Source of the DNA: Phormidium ambiguum IAM M-71
Lineage (GTDB): Bacteria; Cyanobacteriota; Cyanobacteriia; Cyanobacteriales; Aerosakkonemataceae
Length of the DNA: 64,000 bases
NCBI RefSeq assembly: GCF_001904725.1
Contig: NZ_MRCE01000005.1
Coordinates: forward strand, 190,269-254,268
Direction of reading: 5' to 3'
Shown here: positions 16,056-25,884 of the stretch, piece after piece
How the letters are laid out: every line of letters starts with the position of its first letter
Position numbering within the stretch: position 1 is the first letter of the stretch
The notes under the pieces: model-generated
What the model was told of the DNA's origin: nothing
Database searches by the model: none
The model's input: only the letters and a program-made list of their open reading frames with translations
Made by a program: the position numbers and the translations under genes

Positions 16056-16161
16056 ATACCAATTCTCTATAGAAGATGTGCTTAATTAACCCCACCCCAA
16101 ACCCCTCCCCGTAAACGGCAAGGGGCTATGATTTAAGGGCAATTTAACAGAGAATTGGTAT
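16056..16161 (+). repeat. TIR-hairpin element, copy 3 (long form)
   Basis: Perfect 13-bp terminal inverted repeats ATACCAATTCTCT/AGAGAATTGGTAT bound GTGCTTAATTAACCCCACCC, a GC-rich partial hairpin (CCCCTCCCCGTAAACGGCAAGGGG) and GGGCAATTTAAC. It lies downstream of the CPA2 antiporter gene. Confidence 0.85.
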
Positions 16162-16214
16162 AAGATTAAAGTAGTTCACCTCAAAATAAAAGCCTGATTT
16201 CAACCATATTTCAC

Positions 16215-18278
16215 TTATTGATTATTGCGGGGAAAATGAACGACGATGCGAGAAATATCTGTGTGACTGCGAGCGATAGTTTCTGGCGTAACTACCCAAT
16301 TAGAAAAACCGAACATATCAGAACTGTGTCTGGCTTTTAAGAGTAATAAATCGTAAGGCTTAAGCATTTTTGAAACTGTGCCTACGGCATTTTCACTAAT
16401 TCGTTGAATTTTGACATCAGGGCTTAAGGATAATGCGTCAATGTTGAAGGAAGAACGCTCAGAATTGATGCCTATTTGTAATAACTCTAATGATGCTTTG
16501 AGTTCTACAGATAACATTTGAGCTAGGGTGACTGTTTGTTTGAAAGTTGCGGTTGATGTTTGCCTTTCCGAGAAAATTAACACTATGCGATCGATATTTT
16601 TAATCGGTTGAATAAACTGAGCAACTAAAACAGGTACAGATGCACGGTAAACTATTTTATCAATTACACTTCCAAAGAAGTTTTCCCGTGTAGTAGAGTA
16701 ACCTTTCCAGCCACAAATTATTAAATCAGCATTGCGTTCTTCGGCAGTTCGTAAAATTCCTTTATCAACTGAATCATCAACTCGACTAATAGATTCTACG
16801 TTTGTCACAGCTGCATGAGCAATAGTTTCAGCTGCCGTTAAAAGTTGATTAGATTTAGCTTTGGCTTCTGCGGAAACTGGCCCTTGGCTATCAGTTAAAA
16901 TGTGTAGAGCAAGTAAGGTTCCCTCATTAGATTTGGCTAGAATTAAGGCTAATTGTAATAAATTGTCTTCAGTATTGGGGTTAGCAACAGGAACTAAAAT
17001 TCGATCGGCTAATGATTTTTTGTTACTAGTAGTAACACTAGTTGTTTCTATTCTCATTTTGCCACCCCAACGATCGGTAATCCAAGGAGAAGCAATACAA
17101 GTAACGAGAATCATAGCAATAATTCCATTAACTGTAGCTTGATCGACGAGTTTAATGTTGTAAGCTACTGTAATGGCAGCTAAAGTAGATGCCGCTTGAG
17201 CTACTGATAAGCCAAACATTACCATAATGTCAGGAAATGGCAAACGGAATAATTTACCTGGTGCCCAAGCAGCTGCAAATTTGCTAACAACTTCGGCTAA
17301 AATCATTACACCTGCTATCATCAAAGATTGAGGCTGTTTAATCAGAATTGCCGGATTAATTAACATCCCAACTGAAATCAGAAAAAATGGCACAAATAAA
17401 GTATTGCCAATAAACTGAATTCGATTCATTAAAGGACTAAGTTGGGGAATTAATTGAGTAATGGCAATGCCAGCTAAAAATGCACCGATAATTGGCTCAA
17501 TTTCAATTAATTGGGCAGCATAAGAAACTACAAATAATGCAGCAATGACAAAGGTAAATTCCGCACCTTCATCATGTCCGAAACGACGAAAAAACCACCG
17601 CCCAATTTTAGGAACTCCCCATAATGTGGCAAAAGTGTAAATGGCAAGGGAAGGAATTAAGAATAACCAAAAATTTAGGGTGAGACTTCCTTGATGTGCT
17701 TTGACGACGACAGCGAGAACTAGCAGTGCTAATACATTAGTAATTAAAGTTCCTCCTAATGTTAATGTTACAGCTTGCGATCGCATAATTCCCTGTTTTG
17801 TCACCACTGGTAATGCTAAAAGTGTATGGGAAGCAAAACAAGAAGCTACTAAAATTGAAGCTAAAAAACCATATCCTAAGAGCAACATTGCTCCTGTACC
17901 TAATAACATTGGTACGGCAAAAGTTGCTAAGCCAAAAACGATCGCACTTTTAGCATTTAATTTCAGATCGTCCAGGCTAGTTTCCAATCCCGCCATAAAC
18001 ATTAGAAACAGTAATCCTACTGTTCCTAATAAAACAATTGTGGCATCTCTTTGCAAAAGATTAAGTCCATGAGGGCCAACAATTACTCCAGCTAAAATTA
18101 AACCAACAATTCCAGGTAATTTTAATCGCTCAAATAACAAGGGCGCAACCAACATAATGCCCAAAATTATCAAGAAAACTGCAACTGGATTAGTAATGGG
18201 ACTAAATATTGCCGATGATTTCAAAAACTCAAGAAATGAAGACCATCCATTTTGTAGATTCAGCCAAAGGGTACTCAT
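16215..18278 (-). CDS. Cation:proton antiporter (CPA2 family) with C-terminal universal stress domains
   Basis: A 687-residue protein. Residues about 30-410 form about twelve membrane spans of a Na+(K+)/H+ exchanger: LFERLKLPGIVGLILAGVIV and GPHGLNL, FMAGLETSL and EIEPIIGAFLAGIAIT are typical. The cytoplasmic part holds a universal stress protein domain (about 425-555) whose nucleotide-binding motif GxxGx9GS is visible in GWKGYSTTRENFFGS, followed by a second, more degenerate USP-like half (about 560-685). It exchanges monovalent cations for protons at a cell membrane, perhaps gated by nucleotide binding. It is divergent from the calcium ATPase gene across 286 bp. Confidence 0.9.
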   Translation of the reverse strand: MSTLWLNLQNGWSSFLEFLKSSAIFSPITNPVAVFLIILGIMLVAPLLFERLKLPGIVGLILAGVIVGPHGLNLLQRDATIVLLGTVGLLFLMFMAGLETSLDDLKLNAKSAIVFGLATFAVPMLLGTGAMLLLGYGFLASILVASCFASHTLLALPVVTKQGIMRSQAVTLTLGGTLITNVLALLVLAVVVKAHQGSLTLNFWLFLIPSLAIYTFATLWGVPKIGRWFFRRFGHDEGAEFTFVIAALFVVSYAAQLIEIEPIIGAFLAGIAITQLIPQLSPLMNRIQFIGNTLFVPFFLISVGMLINPAILIKQPQSLMIAGVMILAEVVSKFAAAWAPGKLFRLPFPDIMVMFGLSVAQAASTLAAITVAYNIKLVDQATVNGIIAMILVTCIASPWITDRWGGKMRIETTSVTTSNKKSLADRILVPVANPNTEDNLLQLALILAKSNEGTLLALHILTDSQGPVSAEAKAKSNQLLTAAETIAHAAVTNVESISRVDDSVDKGILRTAEERNADLIICGWKGYSTTRENFFGSVIDKIVYRASVPVLVAQFIQPIKNIDRIVLIFSERQTSTATFKQTVTLAQMLSVELKASLELLQIGINSERSSFNIDALSLSPDVKIQRISENAVGTVSKMLKPYDLLLLKARHSSDMFGFSNWVVTPETIARSHTDISRIVVHFPRNNQ

Positions 18279-18564
18279 GAATCACCTAACTATTATGAAC
18301 TTATCAGCTTTGTCATCTTCTCTAGGTTAGATTTATTGACGAAGCAAATCCTACTAGTAAAAATTAGATTCTAAACTAGATGAAGTATAAAAGGAACTAT
18401 TAATTATTAGCCATATTCACAAAGGTAGTTTTGTCACTTTTTTATCACATTTATTATTTATACTGTAGGCATTGTCAAGCAAAATTTTTATCTCTGCAAA
18501 GTTTTTATTTATAAAATTTTTGTTATTAATGCACCTACCCTAAGTAAGATTTGGCATAAACAAT

Positions 18565-21312
18565 ATGATAGTGCAAAATGAAAAAAATCAATCGCAGCAA
18601 TCGCACAATTTATCTGTTAAAGAAGCTGCTCAAAATTTAGATACCAATTTGGAAACGGGATTGTCATCAGCTGAAGTAGCAAAAAGACAGGAACGTTTTG
18701 GTGCTAACGAACTAAAGGGAAAATCGGGGAAAAACCCAATTATCATGTTTCTCCTGCAATTTAATCAACCATTGTTGTATATTTTGTTGATTGCAGGTGC
18801 TATTAAAGCATTTTTGGGAGAATGGGTAAATGCTTGGGTAATTTGGGGCGTAACTTTAATTAATGCAATTATTGGATATGTGCAAGAATCAAAAGCGGAA
18901 AGTGCGATCGCAGCTTTAGCTTCTTCAGTTAAAACTGATGCTACCATTTTGCGCGACGAGCAAAAAGTTAAAGTTCCTTCCCATGAATTAGTACCTGGAG
19001 ATTTAGTACTTCTCACCTCTGGAGACAAAGTACCAGCTGATTTACGATTGATATTTGCGCGGAATTTACAAATTAATGAATCAGCACTTACAGGAGAGTC
19101 AATCGCCGTAGAAAAAGACACCAAATCAGTCGATTCAAATGCACCTTTAGCCGAACGAATTAACATGGCTTATGCTGGTAGCTTTGTTACTTTTGGACAA
19201 GGAAAAGGGATTGTCGTTGCGATCGGAGAAGCGACTGAAACTGGGCGAATCTCTCAATTAATGCAGCAAAACACTACTCTTTCCACTCCCTTAACTCGCA
19301 AATTTGATAAGTTCAGTCGCACCTTACTTTATATTATTTTGGGAGTCGCAGCTTTCACATTTGCTGTTGGTTTGGGATATGGTAATACCTGGGTGACAAT
19401 GTTTGAAGCAGCCGTCGCTTTAGCTGTTAGTGCAATTCCCGAAGGTTTACCCGCAGTTGTTACTATTACCTTAGCAATTGGTGTTTCTCGAATGGCGCGT
19501 CGTCATGCCATTGTGCGTAAATTACCAGCAGTAGAAACCCTTGGTGGCGCTACTGTTATTTGTTCCGATAAAACAGGTACATTAACAGAAAACCAAATGA
19601 CTGTACAAGCTATTTATGCAGGTGGTAAACATTACACTGTTACTGGTACAGGCTATGCTCCAGATGGGGAAATTCTGTTAGATGAAAAGCCTGTTGATTT
19701 GGCAAATTCTCCGGCTTTATTACAGTGTTTAATTAATGGTTTATTATGCAATGATTCCCATATCGAATTTAAAGACGATCGATGGCAGGTAATTGGCGAT
19801 CCAACTGAAGGCGGACTAATCGCAGTTGGCAACAAAATGGGATTAACTCAGGCAGATTTAACAACAGAAATGCCTAGATTAGATGTCATTCCTTTTGAGT
19901 CAGAGTTTCAGTATATGGCAACTTTGCATAAAAAAGGAACTGAGGATTGGGGACAATTTAATAATGATAAATCAGGGATTATTTATGTTAAAGGTTCAGT
20001 TGAATCTTTGCTTTCTCGTTGTCATAAAATGTTAGATAACGAAGGAAATTTGATTCCTATAGATGCAAAAATTGTGCATCGAGAAGTGGATGCAATGGCG
20101 AATCAAGGTTTAAGAGTACTGGCTTTTGCACTAAAAGAAGTATCAGATAAACAGGATTCTTTAGACCATAAAGATATTGCGGAAGGTTTAATTTTAATTG
20201 GATTGCAAGGGATGATCGATCCACCGCGACAGGAAGCAATTAAAGCTGTGCAAGCCTGTCAAAATGCGGGAATTCAAGTGAAGATGATTACAGGCGATCA
20301 TGCGGTGACAGCAAAAGCGATCGCATCCCGAATGGGATTAAATAAAAATGGAGAAGTTCTGGCATTTACGGGACAGCAAATAGCCGAAATGGAGCAACAA
20401 GAACTCTCATCAGCGGTAGAAAATGGATCGGTATTTGCGCGTGTTGCTCCCGAACAGAAATTACGCTTAGTTGAAGCCTTACAATCTAAAGGTGAAATTG
20501 TGGCGATGACGGGTGATGGTGTCAATGATGCACCTGCGCTGAAACAAGCAGATATTGGGATTGCAATGGGACAGGCGGGAACAGAAGTAGCGAAAGAAGC
20601 TGCTGATATGATTTTGACTGATGATAATTTTGCTTCAATAGAAGCAGCAGTGGAAGAAGGACGTACTGTTTATCGAAATTTGCAAAAAGCGATCGCATTT
20701 ATTTTGCCAGTCAATGGTGGCGAATCAATGACCATATTAATTAGCGTTTTGTTAGCCAGAGCTTTGCCAATTTTATCTTTACAAGTGTTGTGGTTAAACA
20801 TGGTAAATTCGATCGCCATGACCGTTCCTTTAGCCTTTGAACCAAAAACAGAAAGGGTGATGCAACACCCGCCACGCAACCCCAACGAACCTTTACTGAA
20901 TCGCCAACTTTTATGGCGAATTTTAGTAATTTCTATGTTTAATTGGATTTTAATTTTCGGCGTTTTTGAATGGGTTAAAGGAAATACAGGAAATCTGGCT
21001 TTAGCTCGGACAATGGCAATTCAAGCTTTAGTCGCCGGACGATTGTTTTACCTTTTAAGTATTAGTCAATGGGGAAGTGCAATCGTTAATAAATTGCGAG
21101 GTAGAGTGACACAAATAACTTCTTCTCCAGCAATCGCAATTGGCATTGTTTGTACGATAATTTTGCAAATTATCTTCAGCCAATGGAGCTTAATGAATAA
21201 GTTATTTTACACTGCACCATTAAGCCTTAATCAAGGGTTAGTTTGTCTACTTATTGGTTTACCAATGATTCTAGTAGCCACCTTTGTCAATCGCTTCGAT
21301 CCTCCGAATTAA
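18565..21312 (+). CDS. pacL: P2-type calcium-transporting ATPase (PacL-like)
   Basis: A 915-residue cation ATPase with an N-terminal cation-ATPase domain (LSVKEAAQNLDTNLETGLSS), actuator TGES, the TM4 ion site AVSAIPEGLPAV, the phosphorylation motif CSDKTGTLTEN and the hinge MTGDGVNDAPALKQADIGIA. TM5/TM6 (LPVNGGESMTIL and WLNMVNSIAM) fit a P2 pump; PEGLP and the NxxNxxA-like TM6 suggest Ca2+, but some relatives move Mn2+ or Na+. TM6 reads LNMVNSI where SERCA pumps have the D of NxxTD, so the substrate call is tentative. It exports cations from the cytoplasm. It stands alone and is divergent from the antiporter. Confidence 0.85.
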   Translation: MIVQNEKNQSQQSHNLSVKEAAQNLDTNLETGLSSAEVAKRQERFGANELKGKSGKNPIIMFLLQFNQPLLYILLIAGAIKAFLGEWVNAWVIWGVTLINAIIGYVQESKAESAIAALASSVKTDATILRDEQKVKVPSHELVPGDLVLLTSGDKVPADLRLIFARNLQINESALTGESIAVEKDTKSVDSNAPLAERINMAYAGSFVTFGQGKGIVVAIGEATETGRISQLMQQNTTLSTPLTRKFDKFSRTLLYIILGVAAFTFAVGLGYGNTWVTMFEAAVALAVSAIPEGLPAVVTITLAIGVSRMARRHAIVRKLPAVETLGGATVICSDKTGTLTENQMTVQAIYAGGKHYTVTGTGYAPDGEILLDEKPVDLANSPALLQCLINGLLCNDSHIEFKDDRWQVIGDPTEGGLIAVGNKMGLTQADLTTEMPRLDVIPFESEFQYMATLHKKGTEDWGQFNNDKSGIIYVKGSVESLLSRCHKMLDNEGNLIPIDAKIVHREVDAMANQGLRVLAFALKEVSDKQDSLDHKDIAEGLILIGLQGMIDPPRQEAIKAVQACQNAGIQVKMITGDHAVTAKAIASRMGLNKNGEVLAFTGQQIAEMEQQELSSAVENGSVFARVAPEQKLRLVEALQSKGEIVAMTGDGVNDAPALKQADIGIAMGQAGTEVAKEAADMILTDDNFASIEAAVEEGRTVYRNLQKAIAFILPVNGGESMTILISVLLARALPILSLQVLWLNMVNSIAMTVPLAFEPKTERVMQHPPRNPNEPLLNRQLLWRILVISMFNWILIFGVFEWVKGNTGNLALARTMAIQALVAGRLFYLLSISQWGSAIVNKLRGRVTQITSSPAIAIGIVCTIILQIIFSQWSLMNKLFYTAPLSLNQGLVCLLIGLPMILVATFVNRFDPPN

Positions 21313-21357
21313 GCGAAACTTTCTAATATCATGTCCAAAGAAGATGGTAATTTAATC

Positions 21358-22632
21358 TCACAACAATCGCAACTGACCGTCTGTTTCTACTGTTGAAACT
21401 TCCCAATCTTCCTCATCTTCCCCTAATAATCTTTGCGCGGCTTCCATCATTTCTGTAGCGAGATCTCGTAAATCTTCTCGATTATCCAAATAAGTTTGCA
21501 GTGCTTCTAAAGGAGTCATACTACTAGTAGAAGCCAGTTCTGGTAAACGAGGTTTTGCTAATTGACTGACTAATTCTGCTTGAATAGTATAAGTATGAGC
21601 ATCGGTTAAAGCTTGGTGCAAAGATGCGGTATCAATTAAGTCTAATTGTTCCGATCGCAATTTGTAAATTAACCTAATTACTGCATCTTTTATCTGCTTT
21701 TTGGCGATCGCCTTGATTATACTCCCCTGCGGATCTTCAGCTTTCGATACATCGACTTCGATCGTACAAAAACAGCGCACGGGTAAAGGACAAAACTCCC
21801 ACTGAGTATTCCCCTTTTCCAAATTAATCATTACATAACCTTTATCTTCCTTTTCCTCACTAAAATCTACCCTTTCAATACTTCCAGGGTAAACTACCGG
21901 AGGATCGTTAGATTTGTTCAAATTTTGATGTTTATGAACGTGACCTAACGCAACATAATCAAAACAAGACCGAGTTAAAAAAGATATTGGAATTGTAAAA
22001 CCTTTGCCAACTGCTAATAACTTTTCTGCACCTAAAGTTGCGCGATCGACCATTAAATGCGCTAACATAATTGTCGGTAAATTAGGATCTAAACGTCTAA
22101 TTTCCCCTTCTAAAGCAGGTTCTAATTTTTTAATTAATAACTCATTAACTTCAGCTAAACTTAAACCTTCCGTTTCCGGTCGAGTTAACAAAGTCGATCG
22201 TGTAATCCAAGGTAAAGTAATAACTTGAACCGCACCATTAGTAGTTTTAATACAATGAGTCGTAATCGTATCACCAACAATAAACCCAGGAACTCCCAAA
22301 GTCCGATAAATTCCTAAACTTGCGCCTCCCTGTCCTTGGGAATGTTGGTCATGATTTCCGACTAACAAAACCGTCGGAATTTGAGCATCAACTAAGCGGC
22401 GAAATTGACTAGCAAAAGCTTCTTTGACATAAGGTGGTGGCGTAGCATCAGGAAAAGCATCACCACCAAATAATACTAAATCAACAGGTTCGGAAATTGC
22501 GCGATCGATACATTTTTCTAATGTACTCACAAAATCTTCCAACCGCGTATTCAAACCCGTAACAGGGTTCACTTTTCCATGAGAAAACCCGCTTCCAATA
22601 TGAATATCAGATAAGTGCAGAACTTTAATCAT
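21358..22632 (-). CDS. sbcD: SbcD-type DNA repair exonuclease (Mre11-like metallophosphoesterase)
   Basis: A calcineurin-like nuclease. The metal-site motifs are DIHIGSG (D-x-H), GGDAF (GD-x-x-D-type), GNHDQHS and, later, AHLMV and GHVHKHQ. The C-terminal cap region (about 260-425) is the usual DNA-binding/SbcC-interacting part. Together with SbcC it cleaves hairpins and blocked double-strand ends; sbcC is not in the window. The start ATG 22632 (MIKVLHLSD) is preferred over GTG 22641. It converges with the calcium ATPase gene and is followed upstream by cysH on the same strand. Confidence 0.88.
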   Translation of the reverse strand: MIKVLHLSDIHIGSGFSHGKVNPVTGLNTRLEDFVSTLEKCIDRAISEPVDLVLFGGDAFPDATPPPYVKEAFASQFRRLVDAQIPTVLLVGNHDQHSQGQGGASLGIYRTLGVPGFIVGDTITTHCIKTTNGAVQVITLPWITRSTLLTRPETEGLSLAEVNELLIKKLEPALEGEIRRLDPNLPTIMLAHLMVDRATLGAEKLLAVGKGFTIPISFLTRSCFDYVALGHVHKHQNLNKSNDPPVVYPGSIERVDFSEEKEDKGYVMINLEKGNTQWEFCPLPVRCFCTIEVDVSKAEDPQGSIIKAIAKKQIKDAVIRLIYKLRSEQLDLIDTASLHQALTDAHTYTIQAELVSQLAKPRLPELASTSSMTPLEALQTYLDNREDLRDLATEMMEAAQRLLGEDEEDWEVSTVETDGQLRLL

Positions 22633-22695
22633 ATTCGTCACTTGTCATTTGTCGAATATTTTAACAATACACCTATACAAAAAATTTTTAGGTAA

Positions 22696-22739
22696 GTTGT
22701 TGCGCTTCAGCGCCAGATTTTAGCGATGAAGCGCACAAC
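22696..22739. repeat. Hairpin repeat between cysH and sbcD
   Basis: GTTGTTGCGCTTCA and TGAAGCGCACAAC pair, with one bulged base, around a 17-base loop that itself contains GCG/CGC complementarity. It looks like a dispersed palindromic repeat and lies just downstream of cysH on the transcribed strand, where it may act as a terminator. Confidence 0.55.
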
Positions 22740-22754
22740 GTACCCATTACCAAA

Positions 22755-23492
22755 TTAAATGTGAATTCCGCACTCGGTTTTACCAGTTCCGCGCCAACGA
22801 CCTGCACGTTCGTCTTCACCTTCTGCAACTGGAGTTGTAATTGGTTCATCGCCAATGCTGGGATATCCTTGATCGTGCAAAGGATTGTAGATCATTTTAT
22901 GTTCCGCAGCGTAAGCCCAGCTTTGTTTGCGAGTCCAATTCGCTAAAGGATTGACTTTAATCCGATTTTCTTTGTCTTCTTCAAAAATAGGCATATTGGC
23001 GCGAGTTGGCGCTTGGTCACGACGACGACCAGTAATCCAAGCTACTGTATCTAATTCTGCCAAACCGCGTTGTAAAGGTTCAATTTTGGTCAAATGGTGG
23101 AATTTGAGAATATCTGTGTCCCAAAGTGCTTCTCCGTGTGCGGCGGCGAATTCTTCACGAGTATTAATATCGGGTATTTTATAAGTACGGAGATCTAAGT
23201 TATAGATTTCAGTAGCTTTTTTAACTAGCTCTAATGTTTGGGGAAAATGGTACAATGTGTCCAAAAATATTACAGGAACTGCCTTTGCTGGCTTGATTTC
23301 CCGGTATAAAATATCGGTAATTACCAAGTCATCAACGTTAAAAGCACTAGTTTGCACAAAACCACTGGTAATATTTTCGACGCACCAAGCTATAATCTCG
23401 CTGGGATGAGCGTTTTCAAAGCGTTGGTTTAATTCGTCTAGGTTAAGTTGGCTAATGTCGATCGACTTTTGTGTTTCTGGAGTTTGAACCAT
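22755..23492 (-). CDS. cysH: Phosphoadenylyl-sulfate (PAPS) reductase
   Basis: A 245-residue assimilatory sulfate reductase of the adenine nucleotide alpha-hydrolase-like fold. QTSAFNVDDLVITDIL is the nucleotide loop, IFLDTLYHFPQTLEL, WITGRRRDQAPTRA and VNPLANWTRKQ are the substrate motifs, and the C-terminal TECGIHI carries the catalytic Cys241. The paired cysteines that bind a 4Fe-4S cluster in APS reductases are absent, so PAPS (thioredoxin or glutaredoxin dependent) is the expected substrate. It reduces PAPS to sulfite in cysteine biosynthesis. It is divergent from a glutaredoxin-like gene, a sensible partner but not proven. Confidence 0.93.
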   Translation of the reverse strand: MVQTPETQKSIDISQLNLDELNQRFENAHPSEIIAWCVENITSGFVQTSAFNVDDLVITDILYREIKPAKAVPVIFLDTLYHFPQTLELVKKATEIYNLDLRTYKIPDINTREEFAAAHGEALWDTDILKFHHLTKIEPLQRGLAELDTVAWITGRRRDQAPTRANMPIFEEDKENRIKVNPLANWTRKQSWAYAAEHKMIYNPLHDQGYPSIGDEPITTPVAEGEDERAGRWRGTGKTECGIHI

Positions 23493-23664
23493 AATATCTT
23501 TTGCCTATTCCTTGGGCTAATGTTCTATACTATTAAGCTTACCCCACAATTGCACATATTCCGATCGGGAATCAGAGATTTTTAAATTAAAGATTTTTTA
23601 GGTATTAATGCTTTTAGCTTGGCGAACTGTAACATGATTCCAAGCTGAAGTCAGGAGTAGAAAA

Positions 23665-23946
23665 TTGCGATTAATACTGTACAGCAAACCAGGTTGCCAC
23701 TTGTGCGAAGGTTTGCAAGACAAACTGGAACAAGTGGAAGGAATTGATTTTGAGTTAGAGGTGCGGGATATTACCACCCGCGATGATTGGTTTGCGACTT
23801 TTCAATATGAAATTCCGGTTTTATGTAGGGTTAGAGGCGAAAACCCACAGGTAGAGGAACAGCTTCCCCGCCCTTCGCCTCGGTGTTCAGTCTTACAATT
23901 GGAGCAATTGCTACAGAAGTATTTAGTTAATAATGGTTCAGAATAA
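23665..23946 (+). CDS. Glutaredoxin-family protein (DUF836-like)
   Basis: A 93-residue thioredoxin-fold protein with an N-terminal CxxC redox motif, CHLC at residues 10-13 (SKPGCHLCEGL), and the cis-proline motif YEIPVLC. It belongs to the short glutaredoxin-like group found in cyanobacteria. The start is TTG 23665, supported by AGGAG at 23653-23657. A proline/arginine insertion (EEQLPRPSPRCS) lies in the second half. It ends 31 bp before murE and is probably co-transcribed with it. It is divergent from cysH. Confidence 0.85.
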   Translation: MRLILYSKPGCHLCEGLQDKLEQVEGIDFELEVRDITTRDDWFATFQYEIPVLCRVRGENPQVEEQLPRPSPRCSVLQLEQLLQKYLVNNGSE

Positions 23947-23977
23947 AGCCCAATACCCTTTGTGAGGAGTTCCTGAC

Positions 23978-25480
23978 ATGAAGCTGAGAGAAATTTTGGC
24001 AAGCGTCCCTAACATTGTGCAGTCGCCCAATCATCCGGCGTTGGATGCGGAAGTGACTGGGTTGACGACTAATTCCCATGCTTGCAAACCGGGAGATTTG
24101 TTTATTGGAATGCCGGGAACTAGGGTTGATGGGGGAGATTTTTGGCCGAGTGCGATCGCATCTGGTGCAGTAGCAGCTTTGGTTTCCCCCACAGCAGCAC
24201 AAAAAAAGGCAGAAGACATGGAAAAACCTTGCATTATTCCCGCCACTGACATGAATCAAGCTTGCGCCCAAGTTGCTGCCGCTTTTTATGGTTATCCCGC
24301 CCAAAAGCTGACAATGATTGGCGTGACGGGTACTAATGGCAAAACTACTACCACTCATTTAATCGAGTTTCTGTTGCAAAAAGCATCCATTTCTACAGCT
24401 TTGATGGGAACTCTGTATGCCCGTTGGCCAGGTTTTGCACAAACTGCAATTCATACTACGCCTTTTTCGGTGGAATTACAGGAACAGTTGGCTGCGGCTG
24501 TAGCTGCTGGTTCTCAAATGGCGGTGATGGAAGTTAGTTCCCATGCTTTAGCCCAAGGTAGGGTGATGAATTGTCCTTTTGAGGTGGCGGTGTTCACTAA
24601 TTTAACTCAGGATCACCTTGATTATCACAAGGATATGGAAGACTATTTTGCAGCCAAGGCGTTGTTATTTAGTCCTGAATATCTCAAAGGTCGAGCAATT
24701 GTGAATGCTGACGATACTTATGGAAAGCGACTCATTGCACAGTTGGGTTCTGAAAAAGTTTGGAGTTACAGCACTCAAGATAAATCTGCTGATTTATGGG
24801 CGGATAATTTGCAGTATCAACCAAATGGAGTGAAGGGTATTTTACATACTCCGGTTGGTGAAACCCAATTTTCTTTGCCTTTGGTAGGTCAGTACAATTT
24901 ATCTAATATGTTGGCGGCTGTGGGTGCAGCGTTACATTTGGGGTTGGAATTAACCAAAATTGTAGAACTTTTACCTTTATTTTCTGGTGTTCCGGGGAGA
25001 ATGGAGCGGGTACAAATTAAAGCCGATCAGGATATTAGCGTGATTGTAGATTATGCTCATACTCCTGATAGTTTGGAGAATTTGTTGAAGGCTTCTCGAC
25101 CTTTTATTTCCGGGAAAATGATTTGTGTGTTTGGTTGTGGTGGCGATCGAGATCGCACGAAACGCCCAAAAATGGGTGGGATTGCGGCTCAATTAGCCGA
25201 CAAAGTTGTAGTAACTTCTGATAATCCCCGTACTGAAGATCCCGAAAAGATTTTGCAAGATATTCTGGAGGGTATTTCTACCTCAGTAAATCCCACAGTA
25301 ATGGTCGATCGGGCCTTAGCAATTCGCACGGCAATTTTAGAAGCTCAACCCGGTGATGGTGTGCTAATCGCTGGTAAAGGTCACGAGGATTATCAAATTT
25401 TGGGCACGGAAAAGATTCACTTTGACGATCGAGAACAAGCTCGATCGGCATTATCAGAACGCTTGAATTTCAGTTCCTAG
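23978..25480 (+). CDS. murE: UDP-N-acetylmuramoyl-tripeptide synthetase (meso-DAP adding)
   Basis: A 500-residue Mur ligase. The N-terminal UDP-binding domain has GLTTNSHACKPGDLFIGMPG, the ATP P-loop is GVTGTNGKTTTT (about 113-124), then MEVSSHALAQGR and TNLTQDHLDYH. The C-terminal domain has FGCGGDRDRTKRP and SDNPRTEDP; the DNPR tetrad identifies meso-diaminopimelate as the amino acid added. GKGHEDYQ follows. It acts in cytoplasmic peptidoglycan precursor synthesis, and its length is normal. Its gene follows the glutaredoxin-like gene by 31 bp. Confidence 0.96.
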   Translation: MKLREILASVPNIVQSPNHPALDAEVTGLTTNSHACKPGDLFIGMPGTRVDGGDFWPSAIASGAVAALVSPTAAQKKAEDMEKPCIIPATDMNQACAQVAAAFYGYPAQKLTMIGVTGTNGKTTTTHLIEFLLQKASISTALMGTLYARWPGFAQTAIHTTPFSVELQEQLAAAVAAGSQMAVMEVSSHALAQGRVMNCPFEVAVFTNLTQDHLDYHKDMEDYFAAKALLFSPEYLKGRAIVNADDTYGKRLIAQLGSEKVWSYSTQDKSADLWADNLQYQPNGVKGILHTPVGETQFSLPLVGQYNLSNMLAAVGAALHLGLELTKIVELLPLFSGVPGRMERVQIKADQDISVIVDYAHTPDSLENLLKASRPFISGKMICVFGCGGDRDRTKRPKMGGIAAQLADKVVVTSDNPRTEDPEKILQDILEGISTSVNPTVMVDRALAIRTAILEAQPGDGVLIAGKGHEDYQILGTEKIHFDDREQARSALSERLNFSS

Positions 25481-25490
25481 TAAAGAGCTT

Positions 25491-25525
25491 GGTAGTGGGT
25501 AATAGGAATCCGATTACCCACTACC
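25491..25525 (+). terminator. Hairpin after murE
   Basis: GGTAGTGGGTAAT and ATTACCCACTACC form a perfect 13-bp stem around AGGAATCCG, 10 bp after the murE stop. No T-run follows, so it may instead be a dispersed repeat of the GTAATGGGTAAT type. Confidence 0.55.
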
Positions 25526-25884
25526 TACTGCCAGCTTCAACCCGATCGCTAGCAACTTGCACTATTTATTATTTGTCTTTCTCTAATTAAATTAGCAATT
25601 AATTTTTTTTTATTCAATTTACAATATTAATGTTTGAAATTATAACATTTTTTATATAAAAAACATTTAATGCTTCTGTAAAGCTTTGTTGTAATTTACC
25701 TTAGTAAACACTTGGTTGATTTACCTATTCTATGTATATTTATTGATATTAATTGGTTTATATTAAAAAGGGTTAATTATTTATTAAGAATCATAAATTT
25801 TAGCTGTAATTCATCCATAAAAAGTTATATAAAAGGAATTAGACTTTGATTACGTATAATAAATATTTTTTCTAAGGAACTAGA
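25526..25884. promoter_or_regulatory. AT-rich leader of the pix phototaxis operon
   Basis: This 359-bp region is strongly AT-rich and holds no gene. A good -10 box TATAAT lies at 25855-25860 in the context TACGTATAAT, but no matching -35 was seen. AAGGA at 25876-25880 precedes the pixG ATG. If 25855 is the -10, the leader is about 20 bases; a promoter further upstream is equally possible. Confidence 0.4.
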